Positions 47,406-58,800 of a DNA stretch of 64,000 nucleotides are shown here, in pieces (positions within the stretch are counted from its first letter, which is position 1; the number at the start of each line of letters is the position of its first letter). This DNA comes from Branchiostoma floridae. Its lineage: Eukaryota > Chordata > Leptocardii > Amphioxiformes > Branchiostomatidae. Below the pieces are notes generated by a model, which searched no databases, was not told where the DNA came from, and was given only the letters and a program-made list of their open reading frames with translations. Made by a program: the position numbers and the translations under genes. The DNA is taken from positions 12,158,826 through 12,222,825 of the forward strand of contig NC_049992.1 of assembly GCF_000003815.2 (NCBI RefSeq), read 5' to 3'.

Positions 47406-48111
47406 GTTGCCGTCTCTGATCTTTGAACCGAGATTGGCGAGAAAAGGCTCCACGCCTAGGATGCAAACTGTACTTTAATGTGTATACTTGGACTTATCAT
47501 TCAGTTTACTAGGCCAATTTCTGCTATTTTTCCCAGCAGCAACCGGGGAATAAACTTGGGAGGTGAAATATGGAGAAGTACCGTTGCAGACCAAAAAAGA
47601 TCTAGATTTTAAGACCTACGCAAATATATCATAAAGAATAACAACAAATCATAAAAGTGATCATAAAAGTGATCTAACCCATTAAATGACGTGGAAATTT
47701 GATTAATCTCCGATGTACCACAAAACATTTTACACCCATTTTGATATCTCCCAACAGTTTGCCAGGGCTTTTCTTGAACAACGAGAGGTTTAATATTTAA
47801 CCTCCTTGTTTTGAACGAATCTTATTTCAAGTTTTTTTTTGGTTTGTTTGTTTTTGGTCACAAACAGGAAAGGAGAACAAATCACTCCAGTAGGAAAACG
47901 TATGGAACCCAGCAAATCACTCCAGTAGGAAAACGTATGAAACCCAGCAAAAGACTCTCTAAAACATGCTGTAGCCTTTTTGGAGACCCAGTACGTTGTG
48001 ACATGGTACATGTTGTACAGCGCACCGTCGCTGCCAACCACCTACAGTTCTGGCTAGTATTGACGGGTGGCGCTTTTATGGATCAATCTGCTGCGTAACC
48101 TTTGACCCAAC
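47406..48111. promoter_or_regulatory. Divergent promoter region (methyltransferase / RPP25L)
   Basis: About 700 bp separates the start of the minus-strand methyltransferase from the 5' leader of the plus-strand RPP25L gene, so the two may share control sequence. It contains a near-perfect 35-bp tandem duplication at 47879-47948. ATGGCGG-containing motifs lie at both borders. No TATA box was evident. Confidence 0.5.
47879..47948. repeat. 35-bp tandem duplication
   Basis: Two adjacent copies of a unit beginning AAATCACTCCAGTAGGAAAA (47879-47913 and 47914-47948) differ at one base, inside the divergent promoter region. Confidence 0.9.
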
Positions 48112-48233
48112 AAGATGGCGGTCCGATCGAGCAAGTTCACCAAAAAAGCAACAAAATATTCATTTTTCTGACATATAACGTGTTTTATCTCAGTCATAAG
48201 ATCAGCAGAGGATCGATAGTGAGACGCCGACAA
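48112..48233 (+). promoter_or_regulatory. RPP25L 5' leader with YY1-like motif and uORF
   Basis: AAGATGGCGG at 48112-48121 matches the YY1 core often found at transcription starts. The ATG inside it (48115) opens an 18-codon upstream frame ending TGA at 48169-48171. The leader exon ends at 48233 with the A of the split start codon, followed by the donor GTACGT. The true transcription start is not known. Confidence 0.55.
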
Positions 48234-51200
48234 GTACGTAACTAATCTACTTTTTCAGGTTACATTCTAAACATTGTTAATGAGATAAGAGGTCCCAGAA
48301 GAACTGGGTGGGTGGTGATTTTTTATCTTCAATTTTTTAAGAGTTATTGTAACGTTAGAACGGTTTATTACTTCATGAGTAACTAGTCAGCACAGCTAAA
48401 AACAAAAGCCGTATCAAGATGAAGATGTTTAGCAGCACATGCTCACGAGGCAGTGACGATTATACACACGTGTACGGTGAGAAAGGTGTAACGTTAGAGG
48501 GGTGAAGAGGCCGGATTTTATATGAACCAGCACCAAGAGGCCACGTCTAGCGAAATGAAAGACGTAAAACGAGACCAACAACAGCAATATTTTATCCCAT
48601 GCATCCGTCCCTTTTGGATTTTATCTTAGTGCCCCGACCCCCTTCTAATTCCACCCAAGTGCCCCGACCCCCTTATGATGTCATCCAAATGCCTTGAGCC
48701 CCTTTTGATTTCATCTGAGTTCCGTTGCATCTACCTCCTAATTTTTCATACGAGTACCTTAATCCCCTCTGAATTTTTAATCCTTTTTGCCATGACCTTT
48801 GATACAATAAAGCAGCATAGAAAGATCCAAATCCAGATTTCCTTGACCAGGTGACATTATAGAAAACTCTTTCTTGACCCCCTATTGTAGAAAATATCCA
48901 AATCCAGAATTTACATAACCTCCCTATTGTAAAATTCAACCTCTTTAAGCCCCCTCCACATTCATTTTTTTGAGTGGCCCAATAGAAGTCCATATTCAAT
49001 TATACACCAAGGCAGGGAGTCTACTAGTACCCGACTCACAGCTCCTGTAGGGTGAATTCTCGTAATCAGTGAGTCAAAAAATATTTTATATGACTGTTTT
49101 CAGTGGAGAATTATGAGAAGGGGGAGGTGGTAGCAGTCCCTGATGACACCCCCACACCCTGGGGAGACGATGTTCTAGAGATGAAGGTCCAGCACGGCAG
49201 CAAAGTACGGAACCTCATGGGGTTTGCTGTCAGGAAGTTCAAGGTAAGAGTCTGAAGAACTTTACAGACAATTTTCCTTGTGTGATTGTCTTGCCCTGCA
49301 GACTATGATACATTGGTAAAAGAAACATGAACTTTACCTCCAAGTATTACGCTTTTTAAAAAGATACTAAAGAAATCTTTATCTGCAACTGTCAGTTTCA
49401 CATGTAATGGTACGCGGAGTGGACTACTGCAAATGCCATGTTTGTTTTACTGTTCATTTACAAACAAACTTTAAGAAACTGGCTTGTGGCTTTGATAATA
49501 TTGCTTGTGATATCTACATCTAATTGTAAGCCACTGCTGCTGCAGAAACTATTTTCTATAGACACAGATCAAACAACTAATCTATCACATAGCAGTCTCT
49601 TTTAAGACTGATTAACATGTAAAAACGTGTTGTAATCAGAGGGTGTTTGGCAGGCCAAGCAAGGTCTACAACTAGCATGATGTTTGTGCTAGTGAACAGT
49701 TCCTTCAACTATGTATTTGTGTCTTTATTGCCTCAGGATGAGACAGTTAGACAAATTGTGTGGTCAGGTTCAGACAAGGCTGTCTCCAAGACTGTCACTT
49801 GTGCAGAGATACTCAAGAGGAAGTTCAAGGTCAGCACAGACAACTCTCTCTCCATCCTTTTTATTCACAGTGTCTCACTATCCAATGCTTCAAATATCGT
49901 ACAATCTATAATCATCAAAAATGAAGCTTAAAAAACTTACTGAGAATGGAATCTATTTGGGACGGACAAAAGAACAGTGGATAACAAATGATGAGTAGGA
50001 GACTCACCCCTTTTGTATACATGTTGTTGGGGCAGGTGGCCTGATGATCTTTATCTGTCAGTAAAGAGTAGTTGAGTGGAGTATTTTCTATGTAGATATC
50101 CCATGTATATGGATCTTGGTCCTAAGCTATCATACCATTTGAGAAATCACAGTATGTAAATGGACAAACTGAGTGTAGTAGCTTACCAGGCGAATGTTAG
50201 GAATCTTTTATGAATTGCTGTTTCACCCCAAGTTTTGTTGTTGTTTCAGAACATACATCAAATAACCAAGATTAAATACAAAATGTGAGTACTGCATAGT
50301 GGTTGGAATCAACTGATTTGAAGTAATTGTGTATTTTCGTCTATTAAAATGATTAGCTTTTCTGCAAGTATTTGTATCTAACAGCAACTTTTCCAATATG
50401 TTCAAATTCAAATGGTATTTATTCTTAAAACTTCAGAGTTGAAGAGATCTGGGAGCCTAAGATGGAAGGTCTTGACAGGTAGGTATATAATTATTCCTGT
50501 TATTATACTTGTCACTTCAACAAACTGGAAACTGCTTTGAGACAAGCACATAATTGCATACATTACATCATATTTTGATCTGAGCCATCTGAGACAACTT
50601 TAGATAGGACTTTACTCCTAAGGTGTTTCTTTTAACAGAATGTAAGTTTCTTCCTTGTTTGTCCTTAGGTTGAAGGTGAAGAGACAAATTCCTGCCATCT
50701 CCATTCTTCTGTCAAAAGATGCCGTGGACAAAGATGATCAAGGGTAGGTCAGGTCTGGGTTTATTGGTCAAAGGCTGTAATGTTACTATAACATTATTAA
50801 TGTGTGTCAGTGAAGAGAGTTTAAGGAATGATTCCATTTTTGTCCAAGGAACTAGACAGACTAAGGCCTAGGTATGGCCAGATAGCTTTTGGAAACAAAA
50901 AATATGAAGATCGCATCAAGACACACAGAACGTTTAAAAAATTAGTCAGGAGCATGTTGTGTGTATTCCTTGGTAAACGCTTTTATTTTTTGCTTTCGCA
51001 AGCGTCCCCGCCAGGCCCCATTTCAGAAATTGGACCTAAAGCCTAATAGATGAAATCAAAGACCCCCCCCCCCCCAAGGAATCATTGAAAACCAACAGTA
51101 TATGATGGCGAAAAGTCTGTCTTTCAATCATGTGTCTTGTTTCTCCAGTTACCAGGCTCCTGGAACCTACGACTCTCTGTGGAACCCTGCATCTCAACAA

Positions 51201-51371
51201 CCCAGGGCCAAACCTGGTAAAAAGAGGGGACCACCCAGTAATGCTAGAGGAGGGGGGCAGAAGTCTAAATCCCCCAAACCAGATGGAACTCCAAGTAACA
51301 AGAAACAAGGGGGGAGGGGGCAGAGGAAAGGGGGAGACAGACAGCAGGGAAAGGTACAAGACAGAGGGTAG
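48233..51371 (+). CDS. RPP25L: Ribonuclease P/MRP protein subunit p25-like (Alba family)
   Basis: RNA-binding Alba-fold subunit of the RNase P and MRP complexes, acting in the nucleus on tRNA and rRNA precursors. Exons: 48233 (the A of ATG), 49104-49243, 49737-49829, 50250-50284, 50437-50478, 50669-50743 and 51149-51371, giving 202 residues. MENYEKGEVVAVP aligns with the start of vertebrate RPP25/RPP25L (M-E-x-Y-x-K). The Alba core is visible as LEMKVQHGSKVRNLMGFAV, IVWSGSDKAVSKTVTCAEIL and IPAISILLSK. The C-terminus is a glycine/lysine-rich basic tail. A start codon split by an intron explains why no ATG lies in frame at the head of exon 2. Poly(A) signal AATAAA is at 51608-51613. Confidence 0.92.
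48600..48990. repeat. Degenerate tandem repeat in RPP25L intron 1
   Basis: At 48628-48720, three to four units of about 34 bp begin TGCCCCGACCCCCTT or a close variant. Weaker echoes (CTTGACCCCCTATTGTAGAA, CATAACCTCCCTATTGTAAA) follow to about 48990. The minus-strand frame through it is repeat-derived and not a gene. Confidence 0.6.
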
Positions 51372-52878
51372 TACGAGACTTAGTCATGTATAAATTGATA
51401 TTGCAACATAAATGTATAAATGGTACATCTGCATCTGTACATAGACATCATGGTTACCAAAACATGTCGCAAACTACAAAGTAAGTAGATGCTATGCAGA
51501 TGTTCAATGCATTTTTGTTTGTTATCCAGGAGTTATTCTGTTGTAATCTAGAGTGATGCATTATGGTTTCCATTCTACTTTATGTCTCATCTCTCCATTG
51601 AAATAACAATAAAACAATTTATAAGAATTATTGGTATAATAGTATGCTTATTTCATACCAGTGACAAATTCACATTTAGTACCATCATCCCATCAAAAGC
51701 CTTGATTTTGAGTATGAAAACATTACTGATATATATGTGTCCATATTATGAGGTTATAGTGGTATTTAATGGTCTATGCCCTTCATAGAAAGGCCACTAC
51801 AAGTATTAGTTTATTGCTAGTGAGAACACCTTTGTATCAAGTGTCTATTAAAATACTACAGAGGTACATGCATAATGCTCTAGTCTATACAATGTCCAGT
51901 TATTGAGTAGTAAGATGAGGAAAAGGAAAGAGTTTGAAAACATTCTTTTTATATATTTTAGAACAAACATAGCAATGAATCACTTATGTGTTGTCACATG
52001 CACTTATCCACTGCACGTGACAACACATCGCTCCTTGTACCCTTACATAAACATAGGCTTGAACTTTGTAGCCTGTAATTTAAGGCGTGACATTGACCTC
52101 CAAGCCAGCTAACTCTACTTAATTTAGTCTTTAATCCTCCCATGAAGTCCATGACTGCCCCTTGAACACCGTCACAAGCCTTGATAGCAGTCTTTGTAAA
52201 TGTTTTACAACATTTGTCTTGTTCTTGAATACGTTTGCCCACAATATACTGGACCCATTGTCGACATCATGCCAGAGTCTCGTAGCAACACTAGGATTTA
52301 TGTCTGCCCTAGCGCGAGGAAGTTGGACTTTGAAACCTGAATCTGCAGTTTTCAACACTTAAACCTTCGACTATCAAATTCTTACATTTCAACTATCAAA
52401 GTATCGCTATTTTAGATTTTAAACTTTAGAATTGGTGAAAATGACTGTTTACTATGATTGATGACTGATAATGACTTTCACAGATTAGGTTTATTGTTCC
52501 GGACTAGTCTATGCAAAATGCAAATGTTACTGCCTGTTGACTTGATATTGGGACAGTAACATTTGCAACAAGTGTAAACTTTTGCAGCGCTCTCTCTTTG
52601 ACATTTCCTCAAACATTTCCTCAAACTTTTGCCAGTACAAGTTGCCTCTATTGTCATGAAAGCTTGAAGTTCTGTAGACAAAGGGTGAGTGACCTTTCAT
52701 AAAGGCTAAACACGCCACACCTTTCATTTGTGACATATCACGTGATCCGTAGTCGTAGTATCATTGGTTGAAATGTTAAAACGCCCCTTTATGCAAACTG
52801 TACGTGTTTCGCGCGACGTGCCATTTTTACTTCGGACTGCCCTCAACCTACGACGCTTAAGAGCCATTTTCCTCCAAG
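51372..52878. other. RPP25L 3' UTR and intergenic region before the SLC2A gene
   Basis: The poly(A) signal AATAAA is at 51608-51613. Beyond it the region is AT-rich and without recognisable genes. It holds a 13-bp inverted repeat (GCAAATGTTACTG at 52520-52532 and its complement at 52554-52566) overlapping a perfect octamer ATGCAAAT at 52518-52525. It also holds a tandem ATTTCCTCAAAC pair near 52605. The octamer is about 355 bp upstream of the transporter start, so it could be regulatory. Confidence 0.5.
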
Positions 52879-55800
52879 ATGTCGAAAACTACAAATGGGA
52901 AAATGCAGAATGGCGGTCCTAAAGCGGACTTACAAAGTACTGACGGGGTAAGTACAATAGTTTCTACATAGACACGAATTTTAACTTAATAGCCGTTCTG
53001 CAAAGTGGTAAAATAATGCTGGGTAATTATCACCAAAGTGGGTGTGAATTCTAACATTGACGTCGTCTTAAATTTACCCTTCTGTGTGTAGCTCGCGCCT
53101 TACAATGACAGTAAATCATCTATTAACGTCTACAGATACCCGATATATTGTACTATTCCATCAATTTCACAACCAACAAAATGCACGCACTTAAACTATC
53201 CGACCGAATCCATTTTGCTAGACATGCTCGGATCTCGACAAAATCATTTCATGGTTGAATTTGTCGGAAACGTTGCAATACTTTCTTTTCTGGCCACATA
53301 CGGCAAGTTATCGATTAGGTTTCAGTGAAAAAAGACAAACATGAGAAGTCTGGAAGCACGGACTTGTCCCCGCAACTGTAGATCACATTCCGCCCTGACG
53401 AAGCGTGATAAAGCTGAATTCATGGAGCCAGTTCCTAGATCAAACCAGAAACAAATGTCTACCCACGTTAAAATCATGTTACCCAGTTCAAGTGAACTTC
53501 AAAGTCCATAGCATGTTCAGAAAACATTACCCATCTTTTCCCTCTCAGTGACGACCGACCCCGACTCAACTGTCCTTCCGTACGGACAACTAAGTTGACA
53601 TGCAGATGTTAATCCTATTGTCACATTTATGCGACTTAAGTAATGTCGTGTTTTTGCATAAATTGCACAGATAGTTGCCCCCATCTCGTGTTAAACACTC
53701 AGGTTCAGCTAAAAAATCACAAGTTGTGACCCTTGGGTGGCTGCTGAAAGGTCGCGGCAGTAGCGTCGGGGGCAAATGTTACTCATCAACCAAGAACAAA
53801 CGAACCAGTGTGCGGTTTGTACTGCTTCAACATTTACGCCCTGATAAGCAGAACTACTGCTGCCTACTCCGATATCTACCAAACATTCTAAAGAGCCAAT
53901 TAGGGCTTTTAACACTGCGCAGACAGAACTGGCGTTCATCATGCCAGTAGTTTTTCAGCATGAAGGAAGATGCTATGGCAATCAAAGAATGTAGTATTGT
54001 TAGGGGGCCACACCCGGATGCCTGTCCTGTGTTGATATCACGGGACCCAATATATTTGATGACCTGTCAGACCATACTGTCCCATCCGGTGGGTCGACTT
54101 GTTGCTACTCGACTGGACTTCAGACAAGACAAAGAAAGAAACGATGATGTGTTCAATGATTCTTACTGAGATGTTCAATACAAGTCAAGTCTGGATACAG
54201 TTTCGTTGATTGATAATGCATCAAAGGTTCCATGGACAGACCCATCATGACACACTAAACAGAAGCAGTAGTCATCTACGGCCTAAGTGTATGATGCCGT
54301 TTCTCTACCCTAAGACTATATATGTAATAAATACAAACTTTGGTGCTCCCCAAGTTACACATTCATATGGGACCCTTACAAGGCTCTTACATAACATTTC
54401 TGGGATGACACAGAACACAGGGCATGACCCAGCCGCTATCTTGTCCTGCTGGCACATCTATTGTATGATTCCAGCCCTGGACATATAACGTTACATTAAG
54501 GGAGTAAGTGACATTTGATATTTTGTAAATCCGACTCATCGCTTTGACAAGAGTTGTTCTAAATACTGTACACCGCTTTTGCCACCACGCGACATCACAC
54601 AAACATGCATTTATGACTCCATAGTCAAATAGGAATCGCCCGAGTCGCGCCCATCGCACGCTTATTATCTAAATATACCTAATAAAACTATCAAAATTGA
54701 TACTTAGCATCATTTTGACACCCAATGAATGTATTTACTATTTGAATTCTGTACACTAGTGCATCAGTACATATGTCCATTGTACATTTAAGGTCTCATT
54801 GCAAAATATATACATGACAAAAATCGACTTTCTACTCCACTACTTTGCTATCGAAAGAGAATCTTCAGTCCGGGTTGTGACCATTTTGTTTTGTTTTCCC
54901 AGCGCATGACGTTCCTGTTGTTCCTGTCTGTGTTCATCTCTGTGTTCGGATCGCCGTTCCAGTATGGCTACAGCACCAGCGTGGTCAACGCGCCTGCAGA
55001 GGTAAGAATTATCAAGTCTAGTTAAACTGACTTAAGACACACTTTTTCTTGGTCTCTGAGGTGTTTTCTTCAATATTGTGATAGCGATATGGTAATGATG
55101 GGCCACACGGGAAAATATCGAAGATTTATCATTATTATGAAAATACGTATACAGTTTTAGGACTATTGGATATTGCGACAAGTCTGTGAGATGCAAAATG
55201 TCCTGTGGAACCTGCGTGCTAACGATGACTCTACAAATATTTCGAACTGTTTAAACACACAGCGGAAAGCACCTTACGTTCACGATAGCAACCTTCGAAG
55301 GCTAATATTATCATGACGTTTTTACGTCATCGGACACACACCAGACTTCCCGCTGCGCAAACCAAAATGATACGCCACGCCTACGTGACATATCCGGCTG
55401 ATAATACGCTATGTATATATCACATATGTATGATTTGGTGGAGACACTATGAGATGTTGCATATGTGAAAGTTAGACGAACAGTTGACAATGTTCACAAA
55501 CACAAGTTGATTTGTTAATGTTCAAATCACCCTAATCGCTTCGGTTGATAATGAAGGCCTGTCTTTTCAAAACAACAAGGTTTTACTTGGGAAGTGGTTT
55601 GCAGTTGTTGAGTACACGCACCACAACACGCCCACTGTACACCCGTTTGCCATTTAACTCATTAACGGTGTAATAGGTCCTGACAAGGATGTTTGCCCTT
55701 CTCTCAATGGCAGTGGACACAGGCTTTGTGTTTTTAGAAAGAGAGAGAAAGGCCCAGTCCACAGAATATTTATCACGAAGGTCACCTGTAAGGATAAAGA

Positions 55801-58800
55801 GTTTACCCCGAGTACTTTGTCTCTTTCATGGACTTCACCAATACAAATATTGTGTCCAGTACTTGCTTGAGTGAAGTTTCAATGTGTTTTATAGCAAAGG
55901 GTTATGACTGACTGACGACATAAAGGTTATGACTGATTGAGTACGTTTGTGCAGATTACTTATCCAGGAATTCAATAATAGAAGTGGAATCAATGTTTCT
56001 ACTGGACACTACAATGTTTATTCAAACGATTCAGACAGCATCTACTTTCTTTCATCTTTCACTGATGAAAGGCAGTGCATGAATAAACATTGTAGTGTCC
56101 AGTAGATTTATTCAACTTCTATGAATGACTGAGAACACGTGGTTTGAAGGGACGAGTCTTCAATTCAGAATCTTCAAGCTGTAGATGATCAGAACATTCT
56201 CAAATATCTTCCAACTTAAACCACATGTGTACCCTCCTATCAACTGTCAATAAGTCGAAGAACTTAAACAATGACTAATACGGGTCCCATGACTCATTCC
56301 ATTGAGCTGTTGACCCAGCCCCCGGTAACCAGGAAGGTGTGATGGGGGTGTGTTTTGCAGCACGTCTTCTCATTGGCTCGCTCCAGATAAGAGTATTGAT
56401 CTGTGCAAAGGGCATGTTGTGTGCGTAGGCCTTGCATCCTAGTGCCTATGGCATCTTGCTTTGAACGCGAAACAGGCCATTGAGTTTTTTTTCTTTTCTT
56501 TTCTTTCGTTGCTCTTCTTGGGGTTTGAATAATCCAGTTGCCATGAAAGATTTTGGTGTTACTCTGAGCGTCATATCTTTGTGATGAATCGCACACCCAT
56601 GCCACACCCTTTCCAAAATAATCACCACAAACATCATGTTTGTTTGTAGTATACCTGTCTGTCTACTTCGTTATCTGGATGAGAAATGGCTTACATCCTA
56701 TTATGTTGTTTTTAATGGTTTTAACTAGTTCAAGGGACATATTTTGGCACGGTCACGAGAGAAACAGTGTATCAGGAAAAATGGTACGAAGAAAAGTATC
56801 TGACGTATTTTCTAGTTATTTTTTTCCTACAAGTGATTGTTACTCCTACAGGGTCTAGTGTGAGTTTTCTCTAGGTAGCTGTTGACGGTACTGTTATCAC
56901 GGAGATGCAATCTTTAGAAACATAGACATGTGGACAAACTAAACAGTCTAGCGGTCGCTAAAGGCGTACGCGCGTTTCTGACAAACAAGCAATCATTGCT
57001 GACGTATGACACATCTGTCCTACATATGTTTACGACAGCAAATTGAGGGCACTTCTGTGACAGTCGTGTCTGATTGTGTACAACAATAGGCTGTTTGCAA
57101 TTGATAAACTATGATGGTTACCTAGCAACATCGCATGATTTCACGACATTTGATTTTGTTGTTTTATTTGGCCTTGCATATGTGATAAAGAAAGACCAAA
57201 GACCATGTTTGTGGGACTGTGACCTTATTTTCTGCGCGCGTGTTTGCCTCACCGTGGCAGTTTTCAGTCGCATCTGTTATACCATGGCTTCTTCGGCTTG
57301 CACATTTGACTAGGTATTGAAAATACTGATTCTGGGACAGTCACTGACTTACAATACATACAAACTGTTAGAAAAGATAGACCACGAACAACGGAATTAC
57401 TGATCAGAAAAGTTTTGTTTCCACAATGAAATGTCACTCTTATTATGTATGGGTGACACCTTACCCACTTAAAAGAATCAAGAAAGATATCTTCAGCTAT
57501 AAAACGACATTGTTTTATGGTTTGGTTTTTTGTTGCCTCTTTAATGGCATTAAGTTACTGATTTACCGATGCGTGGTTGTAGCACACCTTGTACAACTCT
57601 CCAACTGGTACAGGAGACACGTGTACAAATACAGCTTGTTCGCACGTTTCAAATGAATATATCTGCATCGGAAGTCACGGGCTGCTTAGCGGCCTCATTG
57701 CTGATTTGCACAAGCGCACGCACCTAAATATTGATATCAACATATCACCAGCCCTCAAAGGACAAAATGTAGTAGAAATTACAGTACACCATGAGTGGTT
57801 TTACCAGGGGTCAAGTTAAGAAAATAACCATGATATAATGTAACTAGAAAGGCCGGTATTTGCTTAGGAGCAAATTCAGCTATTTTCACTCCGCTCTCCC
57901 CTTTATGCAAAAATGGACTTTTCCAAAATTGAACTTGAAAAATCCAATGTGAGTACTGTACGGTAATCAAACTTTTATTTCTTTATTACAACACGCACAC
58001 AGCATGCTAATGTTTCACACATTAACAAAGCAAGCACCGTTTTACTTCAAGAAAAAAAAAATTATGTCACAAACGGAAATTTTCTACAGTTGCAACACGT
58101 TATGCGACCCTAAACGTTGGTATCACGTACCCACAGCAGACAATAGCGTGGTTATGATTAAAGTTTTCCTGCATATTTACACAAGGCAAGGGCAATTACT
58201 GCACTTATTCAAGGTTGTCACAAGCATAACTAATCTTCATACAAGCAGACCTCTCCAAACAAACTTCACTACACTTTTAACTCTTTACCAAGATATGCTT
58301 ATTAGCCGTTTTTAGCGAAGTGCAATTTAAAAAAAAATCCAATTGGATATCATGGCTGCACGACAATTACATTATCATTACAAATATATAGAAATTTATG
58401 CACATTGTATTCAGACAAAAAGGATCGCATTCTCTTTTTATACTTAGAGTTAATCAGCTAATACATTATATTGATGAACAAAGCTAATTAGCGACTGTAT
58501 GTTTGCACGGAGTCTGTTTTGCATATATAAATGTTTTGCATGCTTTTTGTCTGAAAAAAGGATGCAGCAATTGCAGTTATTATACGTCTGTTATAAACTT
58601 AACGTCCCATTTCTTTTCCACATAAACTAATCAGTTTATCTAATTATCTAATTATTCTAATTAACTGTTTGTAGTACAGTGCATTACTAAATTACACAGC
58701 ATATACCATGACGTGGTGTCTGAAAAGTCATAAAAACTTATTCATGTCTGTCATGAAATACAATGTTTGAACTCATGGTTGGTATAATAATATCTCTAAT

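Noticed and set aside
47406-47453. GTG start at 47453 for the methyltransferase
   Set aside because: Non-ATG initiation is unlikely here, and an ATG in good context with the YY1-like motif lies at 47405.
47790-48041. 83-codon minus-strand frame in the divergent promoter region
   Set aside because: It spans the 35-bp tandem duplication and shows no family resemblance or splice context.
48673-48999. 108-codon minus-strand frame in RPP25L intron 1
   Set aside because: It runs through degenerate tandem repeats with CCCC-rich units, and the tryptophan/glycine-rich translation is repeat-derived.
51060-51076. Poly-C run near the last RPP25L exon
   Set aside because: A simple homopolymer tract in an intron, with no further structure.
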